Assembly (NCBI RefSeq): GCF_020711195.1
Contig: NZ_JAJFAT010000004.1
Coordinates: 1 to 64,000 of the forward strand
Length of the DNA stretch: 64,000 nucleotides
From: Halanaerobium polyolivorans
Lineage (GTDB): Bacteria > Bacillota > Halanaerobiia > Halanaerobiales > Halanaerobiaceae
Direction: 5' to 3'
The position numbers and the translations under genes were made by a program. The notes under the pieces are model-generated. The model was not told the DNA's origin. It was given only the letters and a program-made list of their open reading frames with translations, and searched no databases. Positions 9,566 through 20,570 of this stretch are shown piece after piece; positions within the stretch are counted from its first letter, which is position 1, and each line of letters begins with the position of its first letter.

Positions 9566-11034
9566 CGACTTATCACCTCAACCTCTACTCCAGCTTCAAG
9601 CCGCTGCTGGCCTCTAATAATTACACTTTCTCCAGCTTCTAATCCAGAAATAATTTCAGCCTGAGTATCTGTCTGCAGTCCTACTTCTACCTCTCTCCTT
9701 ACTGCTCTACCTTCTTCAACTACATATAAATAAGGGGTCTCTTCTGTTAGGTCCATTATACTTTCAATTGGTACTACAACAGCATCTCCAGCTTCACCTT
9801 TAAGCAATCTTACATCAGCAAACATGCCTGGCCTTAAACTATGTTCCGAATTATCTATTTTAACTTTGACCAAAAAACTTCTGGTAGAAGGATCTGCCTG
9901 AGGAGCTATATTTGTAATTTCTCCTTCAACATAGTGCTGCATTGTTTCTGCTTTAACTTCCACCATATCACCTTTATTTATCCTGGAAACTGCAGAAGCT
10001 GTAAGCTCTATTTCTACATAAAGCTGATCAATATTAATTAAATTGATAATAGCTTGACCAGAACCAATCATTTCTCCTTTTTCTACATTAACCTGAAAAA
10101 CAAGGCCATCAAAAGGAGCAGTAATAATAGTCTTTCTAAGATTATCTTCTAATTCATCTAAACCTGCCTCAGCCTGTTTAAGCTGAGCTGCACCTGCCCT
10201 TATTCTTTCTTCACGCGGTCCTCTTTCAGCTTCTCTTAAATTAGCTTCAGATACAGCAAGGTTTGTTCTGGCACTATTAAGTTGGCTTCTAGCATTTTCT
10301 AGCTGCTGCTTTAATTCAGTTGGGTTATTAAATGTTTCTTTAGTTAGCTGATAATTTCTTTCAGCAGAATTTAAAGCACTCTCTGCCTGATTTAAAGAAG
10401 TTTCAGCATTTTCATAGGCATCTTCTGCATTTTCATATTCCTGTTTAGAAATTATATTATCCTGAAAAAGCTGTTCTGATCTTTCAAAAGACCTTTTAGC
10501 CTGTTCATAATTTATCTCTGCCTGTCTGTAACTTTGTCTAGAGCTCTGCAGCTGTTGTTCTGCATTAACAAGCTGCTGTTCAAGACTTCTTCGGTCTTCG
10601 AAGATTTCCTGCATCAAATTATAGTTTATCTCAGCACTTTCCAAAGCAGCTTTTGCATCTTCATATGATGATCTAGCTCTTGTTAATTCTTCTTCAGTTG
10701 CTCCAGTTATCAATTCATCATAATTGGCCTGGGCGCTCTCTAATGATGCTTCTGCCTGGCGTTTTTGAATCAATAATGTATCCTGCTCCATTTTTATTAA
10801 TTCATAACCAGCTTCAACTTCATCTCCAATCTCTACATTAACCTCTTCTGCTACTCCACCAATTTGAGCAGGAATATTAACCTTCTCAAATGGAGTTAAC
10901 TGCCCTGTTACAATCTCATCAAGACTTATATCTTCTCTAATTGCCTCAGTAACCTCAACAGTGGTAGCTGCCGAAAGAGGTGCTGTACTTAAAATCAAAA
11001 TCAAAGTCAATATAAGTATTATTTTATTTTTCAT
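9562..11034 (-). CDS. RND periplasmic adaptor (membrane fusion protein)
   Basis: A 490-residue HlyD/AcrA-type adaptor linking the RND pump to the outer-membrane channel. It has an N-terminal signal peptide or anchor (about 1-22) without a lipobox Cys, then a first half lipoyl/barrel region (about 30-75). A very long coiled-coil hairpin rich in Glu, Gln and Ala follows (about 80-310), then the second lipoyl half (ITAPFDGLVFQVNVEKGEMI) and beta-barrel and membrane-proximal parts. The hairpin is longer than in AcrA (about 370-400 residues in total). It overlaps tolC by 11 bases and the RND gene by four. Confidence 0.93.
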   Translation of the reverse strand: MKNKIILILTLILILSTAPLSAATTVEVTEAIREDISLDEIVTGQLTPFEKVNIPAQIGGVAEEVNVEIGDEVEAGYELIKMEQDTLLIQKRQAEASLESAQANYDELITGATEEELTRARSSYEDAKAALESAEINYNLMQEIFEDRRSLEQQLVNAEQQLQSSRQSYRQAEINYEQAKRSFERSEQLFQDNIISKQEYENAEDAYENAETSLNQAESALNSAERNYQLTKETFNNPTELKQQLENARSQLNSARTNLAVSEANLREAERGPREERIRAGAAQLKQAEAGLDELEDNLRKTIITAPFDGLVFQVNVEKGEMIGSGQAIINLINIDQLYVEIELTASAVSRINKGDMVEVKAETMQHYVEGEITNIAPQADPSTRSFLVKVKIDNSEHSLRPGMFADVRLLKGEAGDAVVVPIESIMDLTEETPYLYVVEEGRAVRREVEVGLQTDTQAEIISGLEAGESVIIRGQQRLEAGVEVEVISR

Positions 11035-12349
11035 CTAATATCACATCCTCAAAATAGTCTATAATTTGCCCACTTTTATAAAGGCTGTTAAATAATTCTA
11101 TCTCATAATCATATTCTGCCTGCAGCAGAGAAATCTGAGCCTGATTATATCTGCTTTGGGCATCGATCACATCTGTATTACTGGCTACTCCAGCTTCATA
11201 ACTTTTATTTGCAATTTCAAAATTTTCAACTGCATTTTCTAAAGAAAGTTCTTCTAATTCGATTAATTCTTCATTTTCTTTAACACTTAAAATAACAGAT
11301 TCAATTTCTATATCAAGATTCTCTAAAAAGTCCTGACGATTGTTAGCCAGTTTTTCTAATTCTTTTTCTTCTTTTTCAGCACTAATTTTAGCTCTACCTC
11401 CATCATAAAGAGAGATACTGCCACCAATTGTAACTGACCAGCTATCTTCATCTAAAAATTCATCTCCCTCCCAGTTATAAGAACCACTGAGATTTATATC
11501 AGGTCTATAATGCTGCCTTTCTAGTTTTTGCCTTGTTTCAATAATTTTACGGTTCAATTCTAATTTTAAAAGTTCCAGATCATTTTCCACTGCTTGTGCA
11601 AATAATTCTTCCTGTTCTAAAATTATTTCAAAATCTATTTCAGGTCTCATAGGAGAATATTCTTCAGTACTCACTAGTAGCTGAGCCAACCTTCTTCTAG
11701 CAATTTTTAAATTATTTTGAGCAGAATTAAGCTCTTCCTGAGCTCGTCTTGCTTCAATTTGACTCTGCAGTAAATCCTGGCGAATAGCGGTACCTAATTC
11801 TAATCTTCTTTCTACAACTCTTAAATGTTCATTCACAATTTCAAGTGCTTCTTCTCTAATTCGGACCAAACCTTGAGCCTGTAAGACTCCATAATAAGCC
11901 TGAATCAAATTGAAAATCTCTTCTTCAACCTGACTTTGATAATCAGCTTTTGCTATTTCCAAGCCATAAGCTGCAATTTCTCTCTGCAGACCTACCTTAC
12001 CACCTAACCAAAGCGGCTGAGTTAAATTAATAGAGGTTCTGTAGTTCTCATTTGGTGTTTCTATATCAAATGGAAATTCTACATCATCTAATTCTCCAAA
12101 AGGTGATTGTCCTTCATCTAATCTAGTATAAGAACTCTGCAGTTCTAAACTGGGGAAATAACTCCTTGTAGTTAAACTGATATCTTTTTCAGCTTTTTCT
12201 ATATCCTTACGGGCATTTTCCAGCTGCCTATTTTCCACTACTAAAAGCTCTACTGCCTCTTCTAAAGATAAATCCTGAGCAGCTGCAGCTGTAATACTTG
12301 CAAAAATTAATAATATAAGTAAAAAAACTGTAATTTGCTTTATTTTCAT
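11024..12349 (-). CDS. TolC-family outer membrane channel protein
   Basis: About 441 residues. A Sec signal peptide (MKIKQITVFLLILLIFASITAAAA) precedes the mature protein beginning near QDLSLEEAVELLV. Two OEP repeats with long alpha-helical stretches follow, and TSINLTQPLWLGGKVGLQ and VTIGGSISLYDGGRAK mark the strand regions. This is the exit duct of the pump and direct evidence of an outer membrane. I choose the ATG at 12349, with AAGGAG about eight bases upstream, four bases after the TetR stop. An in-frame start at 12379 would lie inside the tetR gene. Confidence 0.92.
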   Translation of the reverse strand: MKIKQITVFLLILLIFASITAAAAQDLSLEEAVELLVVENRQLENARKDIEKAEKDISLTTRSYFPSLELQSSYTRLDEGQSPFGELDDVEFPFDIETPNENYRTSINLTQPLWLGGKVGLQREIAAYGLEIAKADYQSQVEEEIFNLIQAYYGVLQAQGLVRIREEALEIVNEHLRVVERRLELGTAIRQDLLQSQIEARRAQEELNSAQNNLKIARRRLAQLLVSTEEYSPMRPEIDFEIILEQEELFAQAVENDLELLKLELNRKIIETRQKLERQHYRPDINLSGSYNWEGDEFLDEDSWSVTIGGSISLYDGGRAKISAEKEEKELEKLANNRQDFLENLDIEIESVILSVKENEELIELEELSLENAVENFEIANKSYEAGVASNTDVIDAQSRYNQAQISLLQAEYDYEIELFNSLYKSGQIIDYFEDVILDEK

Positions 12350-12353
12350 ATTT

Positions 12354-12932
12354 TTAATTCTCCTTTCTGCTGATACCATCCATTAAAAAACTATAGATAA
12401 ATTCAACCTGCTGTTTACTATCAGGTGTTTGATCAATCAACCATTCAGAATTTGAAGTAAATAAAGCAGTCAGCATCATAACTGCAGTTTTTCTTGGATT
12501 TAGTTTTTTAATACTTTTTTCTTTAATTCCCTGTTCAATAATCTGCTTGAAAATCTCTACACTTTCTCTATGTTTTATTTCAATTCTTTTTTGAAAATCT
12601 TCACTTACCAGCTGCACATTATTTCTTAGAATATCTCCCATTTGAGAATTTTCTATTAAAGTTGTTACACCAAAATTGATAATTTTATAGATTTTCTCTT
12701 CTGAACTTATCTCTTCTTCTGCAATATTTATAAACTTTTGATTAAAATAATCCAAACCTGATAAAACTATTTCTCTAAAGAGCTCTTCTTTACTGTCAAA
12801 ATGCCAATAAAGAGTCCCCTTACTAACTCCTGCCTCTTTAGCTATCATGGCCATCGAAGCAGCATGATAATTATTTTCTGAAAATACTTTTAAAGCAGAA
12901 TTTAAAATACACTGTTTTGTTTCATTACTCAC
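12354..12932 (-). CDS. TetR/AcrR-family repressor of the efflux operon
   Basis: A 192-residue regulator. The N-terminal helix-turn-helix reads MAMIAKEAGVSKGTLYWHFDSKEELF (about 27-52), followed by a helical ligand-binding domain. The start is GTG with AGAGGAG seven bases upstream. It is the first gene of the TolC-adaptor-RND operon and has a near-perfect palindrome just upstream, so self-repression with induction by pump substrates is likely (inference). Confidence 0.92.
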   Translation of the reverse strand: MSNETKQCILNSALKVFSENNYHAASMAMIAKEAGVSKGTLYWHFDSKEELFREIVLSGLDYFNQKFINIAEEEISSEEKIYKIINFGVTTLIENSQMGDILRNNVQLVSEDFQKRIEIKHRESVEIFKQIIEQGIKEKSIKKLNPRKTAVMMLTALFTSNSEWLIDQTPDSKQQVEFIYSFLMDGISRKEN

Positions 12933-12948
12933 TTAATCACTCCTCTCG

Positions 12949-12962
12949 ACTAACCGGTCAGT
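12949..12962 (-). promoter_or_regulatory. Probable TetR operator
   Basis: The inverted repeat ACTGACCGGTTAGT (minus strand; one mismatched pair) lies between the -10 box and the tetR start. A palindrome here fits autoregulation by the TetR protein encoded next to it. Confidence 0.7.
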
Positions 12963-12970
12963 TTATAAGA

Positions 12971-12999
12971 ATTATATAGCAAAAAAAAAGTTTATGCAA
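12971..12999 (-). promoter_or_regulatory. Sigma-A promoter of the tetR-tolC-adaptor-RND operon
   Basis: TTGCAT, 17-base spacer, TATAAT on the minus strand. The -35 hexamer lies inside the 3' arm of the terminator of the preceding HD-GYP gene, so terminator and promoter are interleaved. Confidence 0.7.
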
Positions 13000-13018
13000 G
13001 TAAAAAATGCATAAACTT
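12981..13018 (-). terminator. Rho-independent terminator of the HD-GYP gene
   Basis: A perfect 11-bp stem, AAGTTTATGCA with TGCATAAACTT, a nine-base loop and then a run of T on the minus strand, 39 bases after the HD-GYP stop. Confidence 0.9.
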
Positions 13019-13056
13019 CTAAAAAATTAATATTTGTTTAGTTTAGATAAGTTGAA

Positions 13057-14241
13057 TTAATTAAATATGTCGATTTCTTTCTTTTCTACCATCTCAATCA
13101 GGGTGTCTACAGCTTCTTTATCAAATAAATTAACCCGATTATCTTTTAAAAATTTTACTGCAGTAGAAACGTCATGAGCTGGTCTATATGGGCGGTGAGA
13201 AATCATTGACTCAAATACATCAGCAACAGCAACAACCTTAGCTTCAATTAAGATTTCCTCTGCTTTTAAATTGTTTGGATAACCAGAACCATCATTTTTT
13301 TCATGATGTTGTAAAACTATATTTTTGATTTTTTCGGGCAGTTTTATATTTCTGATAATTTCATAGCCCATTTCTGAATGCTTTTTTACCATCTCATATT
13401 CTAGTTCAGTTAATGGACCAGGTTTAAATAAGATACTTTTAGGCACATTTACCTTGCCTACATCATGTAATAAGGAGGCAATTTTAATTATTCTAATAGT
13501 TTCACTATCAAAACCCATTTTTTCTGCCATTTGAGAAGCAATAGTTTCTACTCTAACACTGTGTCTTTTTGTATAAGGATCTCTTTCAACACTTATATTA
13601 GAAAGAGTTTGAATTATTGTATTTACAGTTTCTTCAAGTTCACGATTTTTTTCTTTTAATTCATCATTTTTGCTTTTTTTATCCCAGTAAGAAATAATTA
13701 AATTACCAGCAGCATTTAATAGTTCTATATCAGCCAAATTCCATTCTCTTGTACTTCTGGTATCATCAAAGCCCATAAAACCGATTAGTTCATCATTAAA
13801 AAGTGGAATAACAAGAACTGATTTAATAGCTTGTTCTTTTAATATATTTTGTTCATTTATTCCTACCGGTGGGATTTTTTCTACATCATTAACAACAATA
13901 GCTTTATTTTCTTTTAAATTCTCCATCCACCAGGGGAAAATACTGCTTTCTAAATCACTTAAATAATCTTTTTGGGGGATTACACCCTCTGCACACCATT
14001 CAAAAGTATTATCCATGATTTTTAAATCTTCTTTAAATTCAAAAATATATACTCTATCCATATCTGTAGTAATCCCAAGCTTAGCCAAAGCTTGCTCTAT
14101 ATTATTTTCCTGATAATGAGTTAGTGCTTCAGTAATTTGATTAATCTGGTTCTCAAAATTTATTCTATATTCTAATTCCAACTCATATTTTTCAATTAAT
14201 TCATCCACTTTATAATCATTCTCAAAATGACTATTTTTCAT
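13057..14241 (-). CDS. GAF-domain HD-GYP protein (probable c-di-GMP phosphodiesterase)
   Basis: About 394 residues, cytoplasmic. An N-terminal coiled region is followed by a GAF sensor domain (about 30-195: IEQALAKLGITTDMDRVYIFEF, LLNAAGNLIISYW), a short coiled coil, and an HD-GYP domain. The latter has LLHDVGKVNVPKSILFKPGPL and HHEKNDGSGYPNNL, the metal and GYP motifs. HD-GYP proteins typically hydrolyse cyclic di-GMP, though not all are active. I choose the ATG at 14241, with GGAGG eight bases upstream. A GTG at 14256 overlaps that site. It is monocistronic between two terminators. Confidence 0.88.
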   Translation of the reverse strand: MKNSHFENDYKVDELIEKYELELEYRINFENQINQITEALTHYQENNIEQALAKLGITTDMDRVYIFEFKEDLKIMDNTFEWCAEGVIPQKDYLSDLESSIFPWWMENLKENKAIVVNDVEKIPPVGINEQNILKEQAIKSVLVIPLFNDELIGFMGFDDTRSTREWNLADIELLNAAGNLIISYWDKKSKNDELKEKNRELEETVNTIIQTLSNISVERDPYTKRHSVRVETIASQMAEKMGFDSETIRIIKIASLLHDVGKVNVPKSILFKPGPLTELEYEMVKKHSEMGYEIIRNIKLPEKIKNIVLQHHEKNDGSGYPNNLKAEEILIEAKVVAVADVFESMISHRPYRPAHDVSTAVKFLKDNRVNLFDKEAVDTLIEMVEKKEIDIFN

Positions 14242-14351
14242 CCTGAAGACCTCCACTCAAATTCAATATAATACACAATTTAGAAATTTACAGTATTATA
14301 ATATCATATAAAAGCAGAAAAATCTATTAAAGATAAAAAACAGTTTAGAAT

Positions 14352-14390
14352 AAAAAAAAGAGAGAGAAACAGGGAAAACCCTATTTCTCT
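14352..14390 (-). terminator. Rho-independent terminator of the glycolytic operon
   Basis: Minus strand: AGAGAAA-T-AGGG pairs with CCCT-G-TTTCTCT around a TTTT loop, followed by C and a run of eight T. It lies 29 bases past the eno stop and closes the cggR-to-eno operon. The bases between it and the HD-GYP start hold nothing recognisable. Confidence 0.92.
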
Positions 14391-14418
14391 ACTTAATTTC
14401 TATTTATTTAGCAGCTTT

Positions 14419-15729
<1,311 letters not shown>

Positions 15730-15769
15730 TTAAACTTAACTTTAAGTTAAGTATTAAGCAATTTAATTG

Positions 15770-17317
15770 TTATTTTTTGTCAATCAGAAGAGATTCACCA
15801 GTCATCTTTTCAGGTTTTTCAATTCCGAGAATTTCCAGCATAGTAGGTGCTAAATCAGCTAATTTACCGGAAGCAATTCCTTTATTTTTAGCTCCACCAA
15901 CATAGTAGAGTGGAACCAGATTTGCAGTGTGAGCAGTAAACGGACTTCCATCCGGCTCTTGCATCTGTTCACCATTACCATGATCAGCTGTGATTAAGGC
16001 TTGGCCACCTTTTTCCAGTATTGCAGGTACTACCTTGGCCAGACAATCATCTACAGCTTCTACAGCTTTTATTGCTGCATCAACATAACCGGTATGGCCT
16101 ACCATATCTGCATTTGCATAATTAAGGATTATAACATCATATTGATCTGCTTCAATTTTCTCTAAGAGTGTATCAGTTACCTCATAAGCACTCATTTCAG
16201 GTTTCATCTCATAAGTAGCAACCTGAGGAGATGGAATCAAAATTCTGTCTTCATTTTTATTTGGTTCTTCAACTCCACCATTAAAGAAAAATGTTACATG
16301 AGCATATTTTTCTGTTTCAGCTATTCTAAGCTGTTTTAATCCTTCCCGGCTTAAGACTTCTCCTAACCCGTCTTCGATTTCTATAGGTTCAAATGCTACA
16401 GGCAAATCAAATTCCTCATCATATTCGGTCATTGTTACATAATAGAGGTCTTTAGGATGTTCTGCTGCTCTTTCAAATTGATCAAATCCATCAATTGTCA
16501 GAGCTTTTGTTATTTGGCGAGCTCTATCTGCTCTAAAATTAAAGAATATCACAGAATCGTGATCTTCCATAGTTCCAACCGGCTCTCCATTTTCGGTTAT
16601 TACTGTTGGCAGAACAAATTCATCTTCTACATCTTCTTCATATGATGCTTCTACAGCACTAACTGCATCTTCTGACTTTACACCCTCACCTAAGACAAGG
16701 GCATCATAAGCCTTTTTAGTTCTATCCCAGCGGTTATCACGATCCATAGTGTAATAACGACCGCTAACTGTAGCAATTTTCCCTAAACCTACTTCTGCTA
16801 TTTCTTCTTCCAGTTCTTTTAAATAACCTGTACCACTGGAAGGTGGTGTATCACGTCCATCAAGAATCGGATGAATATATACCTTATCTAAATCAGCCCG
16901 ATCAGCCATTTCTATTAAACCAAAAAGATGTTTAATATGACTGTGAACTCCACCATCAGATAATAATCCGATTAAATGTAGTGCACCATCATTATCTTTA
17001 GCATGCTGAACTGCTTTTTTAAGAGCTTCATTGTTTAAAAGTTCTTTGTTTTCTACAGCTTTATTTATTCTAGTAAAATCCTGATATACTATCCTTCCAG
17101 CCCCTATATTTAGGTGACCTACTTCAGAGTTACCCATCTGACCCTCTGGAAGTCCAACTTCCTCTCCAGATGGTTTTAAAACAGAATGAGGATATTCTTC
17201 AGCAAGTTTGTCTAAATAAGGAGTATCTGCCTGATAGACAGCATTACCTTCTGCATTTTCATTGATACCTACTCCATCCATGATGATAAGAGCAAGTGGT
17301 CTATTTTTACCCATCAT
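15770..17317 (-). CDS. gpmI: Cofactor-independent phosphoglycerate mutase
   Basis: A 515-residue Mn-dependent enzyme interconverting 3- and 2-phosphoglycerate. It has the catalytic serine in [20 protein letters not shown] (Ser about 64), metal ligands in LIIMDGVG, and [12 protein letters not shown]...[11 protein letters not shown] near the C-terminus. Two adjacent ATGs exist. The second (MGKNRP) has better spacing from AAGGAGG and may be the true start. It lies between tpiA and eno. Confidence 0.97.
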   Translation of the reverse strand: MMGKNRPLALIIMDGVGINENAEGNAVYQADTPYLDKLAEEYPHSVLKPSGEEVGLPEGQMGNSEVGHLNIGAGRIVYQDFTRINKAVENKELLNNEALKKAVQHAKDNDGALHLIGLLSDGGVHSHIKHLFGLIEMADRADLDKVYIHPILDGRDTPPSSGTGYLKELEEEIAEVGLGKIATVSGRYYTMDRDNRWDRTKKAYDALVLGEGVKSEDAVSAVEASYEEDVEDEFVLPTVITENGEPVGTMEDHDSVIFFNFRADRARQITKALTIDGFDQFERAAEHPKDLYYVTMTEYDEEFDLPVAFEPIEIEDGLGEVLSREGLKQLRIAETEKYAHVTFFFNGGVEEPNKNEDRILIPSPQVATYEMKPEMSAYEVTDTLLEKIEADQYDVIILNYANADMVGHTGYVDAAIKAVEAVDDCLAKVVPAILEKGGQALITADHGNGEQMQEPDGSPFTAHTANLVPLYYVGGAKNKGIASGKLADLAPTMLEILGIEKPEKMTGESLLIDKK

Positions 17318-17377
17318 TTAACCTCCTTATTAACTTATTTGTCTTATAGGTTTGTTTCTAACCTTTAGACTACAAAT

Positions 17378-18142
17378 TTATTTATATATTTCCTCAGTCT
17401 TTAAAATAATTTCAGAGAATGATTCAGCTTTAAGACTGGCGCCACCGACTAAAGCTCCATCGATTTCTTCTTGAGCCATGATTTCTTCAACATTATGTGG
17501 TTTAACACTACCACCATACTGAATCCTGATTTTTTCTGCTGCTTCAGGATAGCTTTCTCTAATGTGATCTCTAATTATTCCAATCACTCTATTTGCTTCT
17601 TCTGCAGAAGCAGTTTCTCCTGTTCCAATGGCCCAGATAGGTTCATAAGCAATTACTACATCAGCAATTTCTTCTTCACTTAATCCAGCTAGGGCAGCAT
17701 CAACTTGGAAGTTAACCTTTGCTTCAATTTTTTCAGCTTTTCTTTCTTCTAAAGTTTCACCTACACAAACAATTGCCTTTACTCCATTTTCAAGTGCAGC
17801 ATGAACTTTTTTATTAACTTCAAAATCACTTTCACCGAAGATCTCTCTTCTTTCAGAGTGACCTATAATTGTATATTCTATTTCACTATCAGCTAACATT
17901 TTAGCAGAGATTTCTCCAGTATAAGCACCGGATTCTTCCCAGTAAATATTTTGAGCTCCTGTCACAATATCACTACCTGCCGCTGCTTCTTTAACTGCGG
18001 TTAAGGCAAGAGCTGTGGGGCAGATACCCATTTCTACTTCTTCTACCTCTGCTACTTTAGCTTTGAGTTCTGTTAGCATAGCTTTAGCCTGATCAACGTT
18101 TTTATTCATTTTCCAGTTACCACAAATAAATGGTTTACGCAT
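17378..18142 (-). CDS. tpiA: Triose-phosphate isomerase
   Basis: A 254-residue TIM-barrel enzyme interconverting DHAP and glyceraldehyde 3-phosphate. Motifs: GNWKMNK (catalytic Lys), IIGHSERREIFGE (His), AYEPIWAIGTG (catalytic Glu) and the phosphate loop YGGSVKPHN. It follows pgk with a 29-base gap and has GAGGGGG before the ATG. Confidence 0.98.
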   Translation of the reverse strand: MRKPFICGNWKMNKNVDQAKAMLTELKAKVAEVEEVEMGICPTALALTAVKEAAAGSDIVTGAQNIYWEESGAYTGEISAKMLADSEIEYTIIGHSERREIFGESDFEVNKKVHAALENGVKAIVCVGETLEERKAEKIEAKVNFQVDAALAGLSEEEIADVVIAYEPIWAIGTGETASAEEANRVIGIIRDHIRESYPEAAEKIRIQYGGSVKPHNVEEIMAQEEIDGALVGGASLKAESFSEIILKTEEIYK

Positions 18143-18171
18143 TTTATTTCCCCCTCTATAGGAATGTCTAT

Positions 18172-19368
18172 TTACTCAAGATCGTCAAGAGCTGCTACAC
18201 CAGGTAGTTCTTTACCTTCAAAGAACATTAAGGAAGCTCCACCACCTGTAGAAATATGATTCATTTGATCTGCTACTCCAGCTTTATTAATAGCTGCAGC
18301 AGAATCTCCTCCACCGATTACTGAATGAGCATCAGATTGACCAAGAGCTTTTGCTAATTCAACTGTTCCATGAGCAAATTTCTCCATTTCAAAAACTCCT
18401 AAAGGACCATTCCAGATAACTGTTTTAGCATTTTTGATAATTTCTTTGTATTGTTTGAGACTTTCTGTTCCTCCACAGTCTAAAACCTGCCATCCAGCTG
18501 GAATTTGATCAGCTTTTACAATCTGAGTTTCAGCATCATTAGAAAATTCATCAGCAATAACTACATCTATCGGAAGTACAATGTTTACACCTTTTTCTTC
18601 AGCTTCTGCCATAAGTTCTTTGGCAAGTTCTGCTTTATCAGCTTCTACCAGTGAGTCTCCTACTTCATAACCTTTAGCTAAGAGGAAGGTGTTTGCAATT
18701 CCACCGGCAACAATTAAGGTATCAACTTTATTGATGAGGTTTTTGATAACATCTATTTTATCAGAAACCTTTGCTCCACCCATTATTGCAACAAAAGGAC
18801 TTTCTGGAGCTGCCATTACTTCACCTAAGGCGTTTAACTCTTTCTGCATTAGAAATCCTGCAGCTGCTGGCAGATATTCTGTAACTCCAACAGTTGTAGC
18901 ATGGGCTCTATGAGCTGCACCAAAGGCATCATTAACATAAAGTTCTGCTAAAGAAGCCAGTTTTTTAGAAAACTCAGGATCATTAGCTTTTTCTCCAGCA
19001 TAGAAACGGCTGTTTTCGAGTAATAGTACCTCACCGTTTTCTAAATTGTCTGCTGCTTTTTTAACTTCTTCACCTATACAGTCATCAGCTTTTTTAACCT
19101 CTTTATTTAATTGATTGGCCAGTTCTTTAGCCACTGCATCCATTCTAAGATCTTCATTTACCTCTCCACCTGGACGTCCCAGATGAGATATTAATAGCAC
19201 TTTTGCCTCTTCTCGAATCAAATATTCTATAGTTGGTAAAGCTGCTTTGATTCTTGTTGAATCTGTAACTTCACCATCTTTAAGGGGAACATTAAAATCA
19301 ACCCTAACTAATACTTTTTTGCCCTTAAAGTCCATATCTTTTAATGTCTTTTTATTAATATTGTACAT
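18172..19368 (-). CDS. pgk: Phosphoglycerate kinase
   Basis: About 398 residues, makes ATP from 1,3-bisphosphoglycerate. Motifs: [15 protein letters not shown] near the N-terminus, [11 protein letters not shown], the hinge region and the C-terminal nucleotide loop [13 protein letters not shown] with TGGGASL. I choose the ATG at 19368 ([11 protein letters not shown]), which has GGAGGTGG six bases upstream. An in-frame start at 19395 lies before that site and is unlikely. Confidence 0.97.
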   Translation of the reverse strand: MYNINKKTLKDMDFKGKKVLVRVDFNVPLKDGEVTDSTRIKAALPTIEYLIREEAKVLLISHLGRPGGEVNEDLRMDAVAKELANQLNKEVKKADDCIGEEVKKAADNLENGEVLLLENSRFYAGEKANDPEFSKKLASLAELYVNDAFGAAHRAHATTVGVTEYLPAAAGFLMQKELNALGEVMAAPESPFVAIMGGAKVSDKIDVIKNLINKVDTLIVAGGIANTFLLAKGYEVGDSLVEADKAELAKELMAEAEEKGVNIVLPIDVVIADEFSNDAETQIVKADQIPAGWQVLDCGGTESLKQYKEIIKNAKTVIWNGPLGVFEMEKFAHGTVELAKALGQSDAHSVIGGGDSAAAINKAGVADQMNHISTGGGASLMFFEGKELPGVAALDDLE

Positions 19369-19434
19369 TAAAATCCACCTCCATATATTCTGCAAAAATT
19401 CTTCAAATTTATTTATAATTAACTTAACATTAAA

Positions 19435-19467
19435 ATTTCAGGGACAGGTTAAACCTGACCCTGAAAT
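19435..19467 (-). promoter_or_regulatory. Strong stem-loop between gap and pgk
   Basis: A nine-bp perfect stem (ATTTCAGGG with CCCTGAAAT), one A-A mismatch, then five more pairs (CAGGT/ACCTG) and a three-base loop. The tract after it on the minus strand is only TTTTAATG, so it may act as a partial terminator, a 3' stability element for gap mRNA or a processing site rather than a full stop. Confidence 0.75.
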
Positions 19468-19481
19468 AAATGTATATATAT

Positions 19482-20480
19482 TTATACTCTTAAAGCTAAA
19501 TCAATAACTCTGTTTGTATAACTTAACTCATTGTCATACCAAGAAATAACTTTTACCATATTACCATTAACAACCATAGTAGACTCAGCATCAATTAAAG
19601 AAGATTCGAATTGTCCCATAATATCTCTGGAAACTAACTCTTCTTCTGTATAACCAAGAATACCTTTCATTTCTCCTTCGGCTTTTTCTTTAAACATTGC
19701 ATTTACTTCTTCAACTGTAACATCTTTTTCTAAAGTAAATACTCCGTCAACACAGGAGCCATTAGGTACAGGAACTCTAATTGCCATACCATCAATTTTA
19801 CCTTCTAATTCAGGCAGTACTTTTGTTGTAGCAATAGCAGCACCAGTTGTAGTTGGAATAATATTTTCAGCTGCAGTTCTACCTCTTCTAGTTTTTGAAG
19901 CCGGCATATCTAAGATTGCCTGACTTGTTGTATAACCATGAACTGTAGTAATAAGAGCTTTTTTAATGCCAAACTCATCATTTAGAGCTTTAGCAAGAGG
20001 TGCTAAACAATTAGTAGTACAGGATGCATTTGAAAGAATTAAATCATCATCATTAAGATCATCATCATTAACACCAAGTACAATAGTATTATCAATTTCA
20101 TCTTTAGCTGGTACAGTTAAAATTGCTTTTTTAGCTCCAGCTTCAATGTGTTTCATAACCTTTTCTTTATGGCGGAATACACCAGTTGATTCTATTACTA
20201 CATCAATATTATGTTCGGCCCATGGTAAATCTGCGGGATCTTTAATTGCAGTTACAGTAATTTCTTTACCATTTACAACTAATGTATCATCACCTTTAAC
20301 CTCTACAGTACCATCAAAACGACCGTGTACAGAATCATACTTCAATAAGTAAGCTAAATTATCAACATTTACCAGGTCATTAATTGCTACTACTTCTAAA
20401 TCTGCATCTCTACCTTCTACAAGTCTTAAAAAACCTCTACCAATTCTTCCAAAACCATTAATTGCTACTTTTTTTGTCAT
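19482..20480 (-). CDS. gap: Glyceraldehyde-3-phosphate dehydrogenase
   Basis: A 332-residue NAD-dependent glycolytic enzyme. The N-terminal Rossmann motif is INGFGRIGR (7-15), followed by INDLVNVDNLAYLLKYDSVHG. The catalytic Cys154 sits in SNASCTTNCLAP, then THGYTTSQAILD and the C-terminal SWYDNELSYTNR. AAGGAGG lies before the ATG. It follows cggR in the conserved order and is separated from pgk by a strong stem-loop. Confidence 0.98.
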   Translation of the reverse strand: MTKKVAINGFGRIGRGFLRLVEGRDADLEVVAINDLVNVDNLAYLLKYDSVHGRFDGTVEVKGDDTLVVNGKEITVTAIKDPADLPWAEHNIDVVIESTGVFRHKEKVMKHIEAGAKKAILTVPAKDEIDNTIVLGVNDDDLNDDDLILSNASCTTNCLAPLAKALNDEFGIKKALITTVHGYTTSQAILDMPASKTRRGRTAAENIIPTTTGAAIATTKVLPELEGKIDGMAIRVPVPNGSCVDGVFTLEKDVTVEEVNAMFKEKAEGEMKGILGYTEEELVSRDIMGQFESSLIDAESTMVVNGNMVKVISWYDNELSYTNRVIDLALRV

Positions 20481-20570
20481 TTAAAATACCTCCTTATAAT
20501 TATGGAACATTAAACATTTATTGTGCAAAATTTAAATTGCAAAACTTCAAAACTTTAATGGATTACTGAT

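Noticed and set aside
19966-20352. 128-codon plus-strand open frame inside gap
   Set aside because: Antisense to a highly conserved gene; it arises from codon bias of the real gene and has no ribosome binding site.
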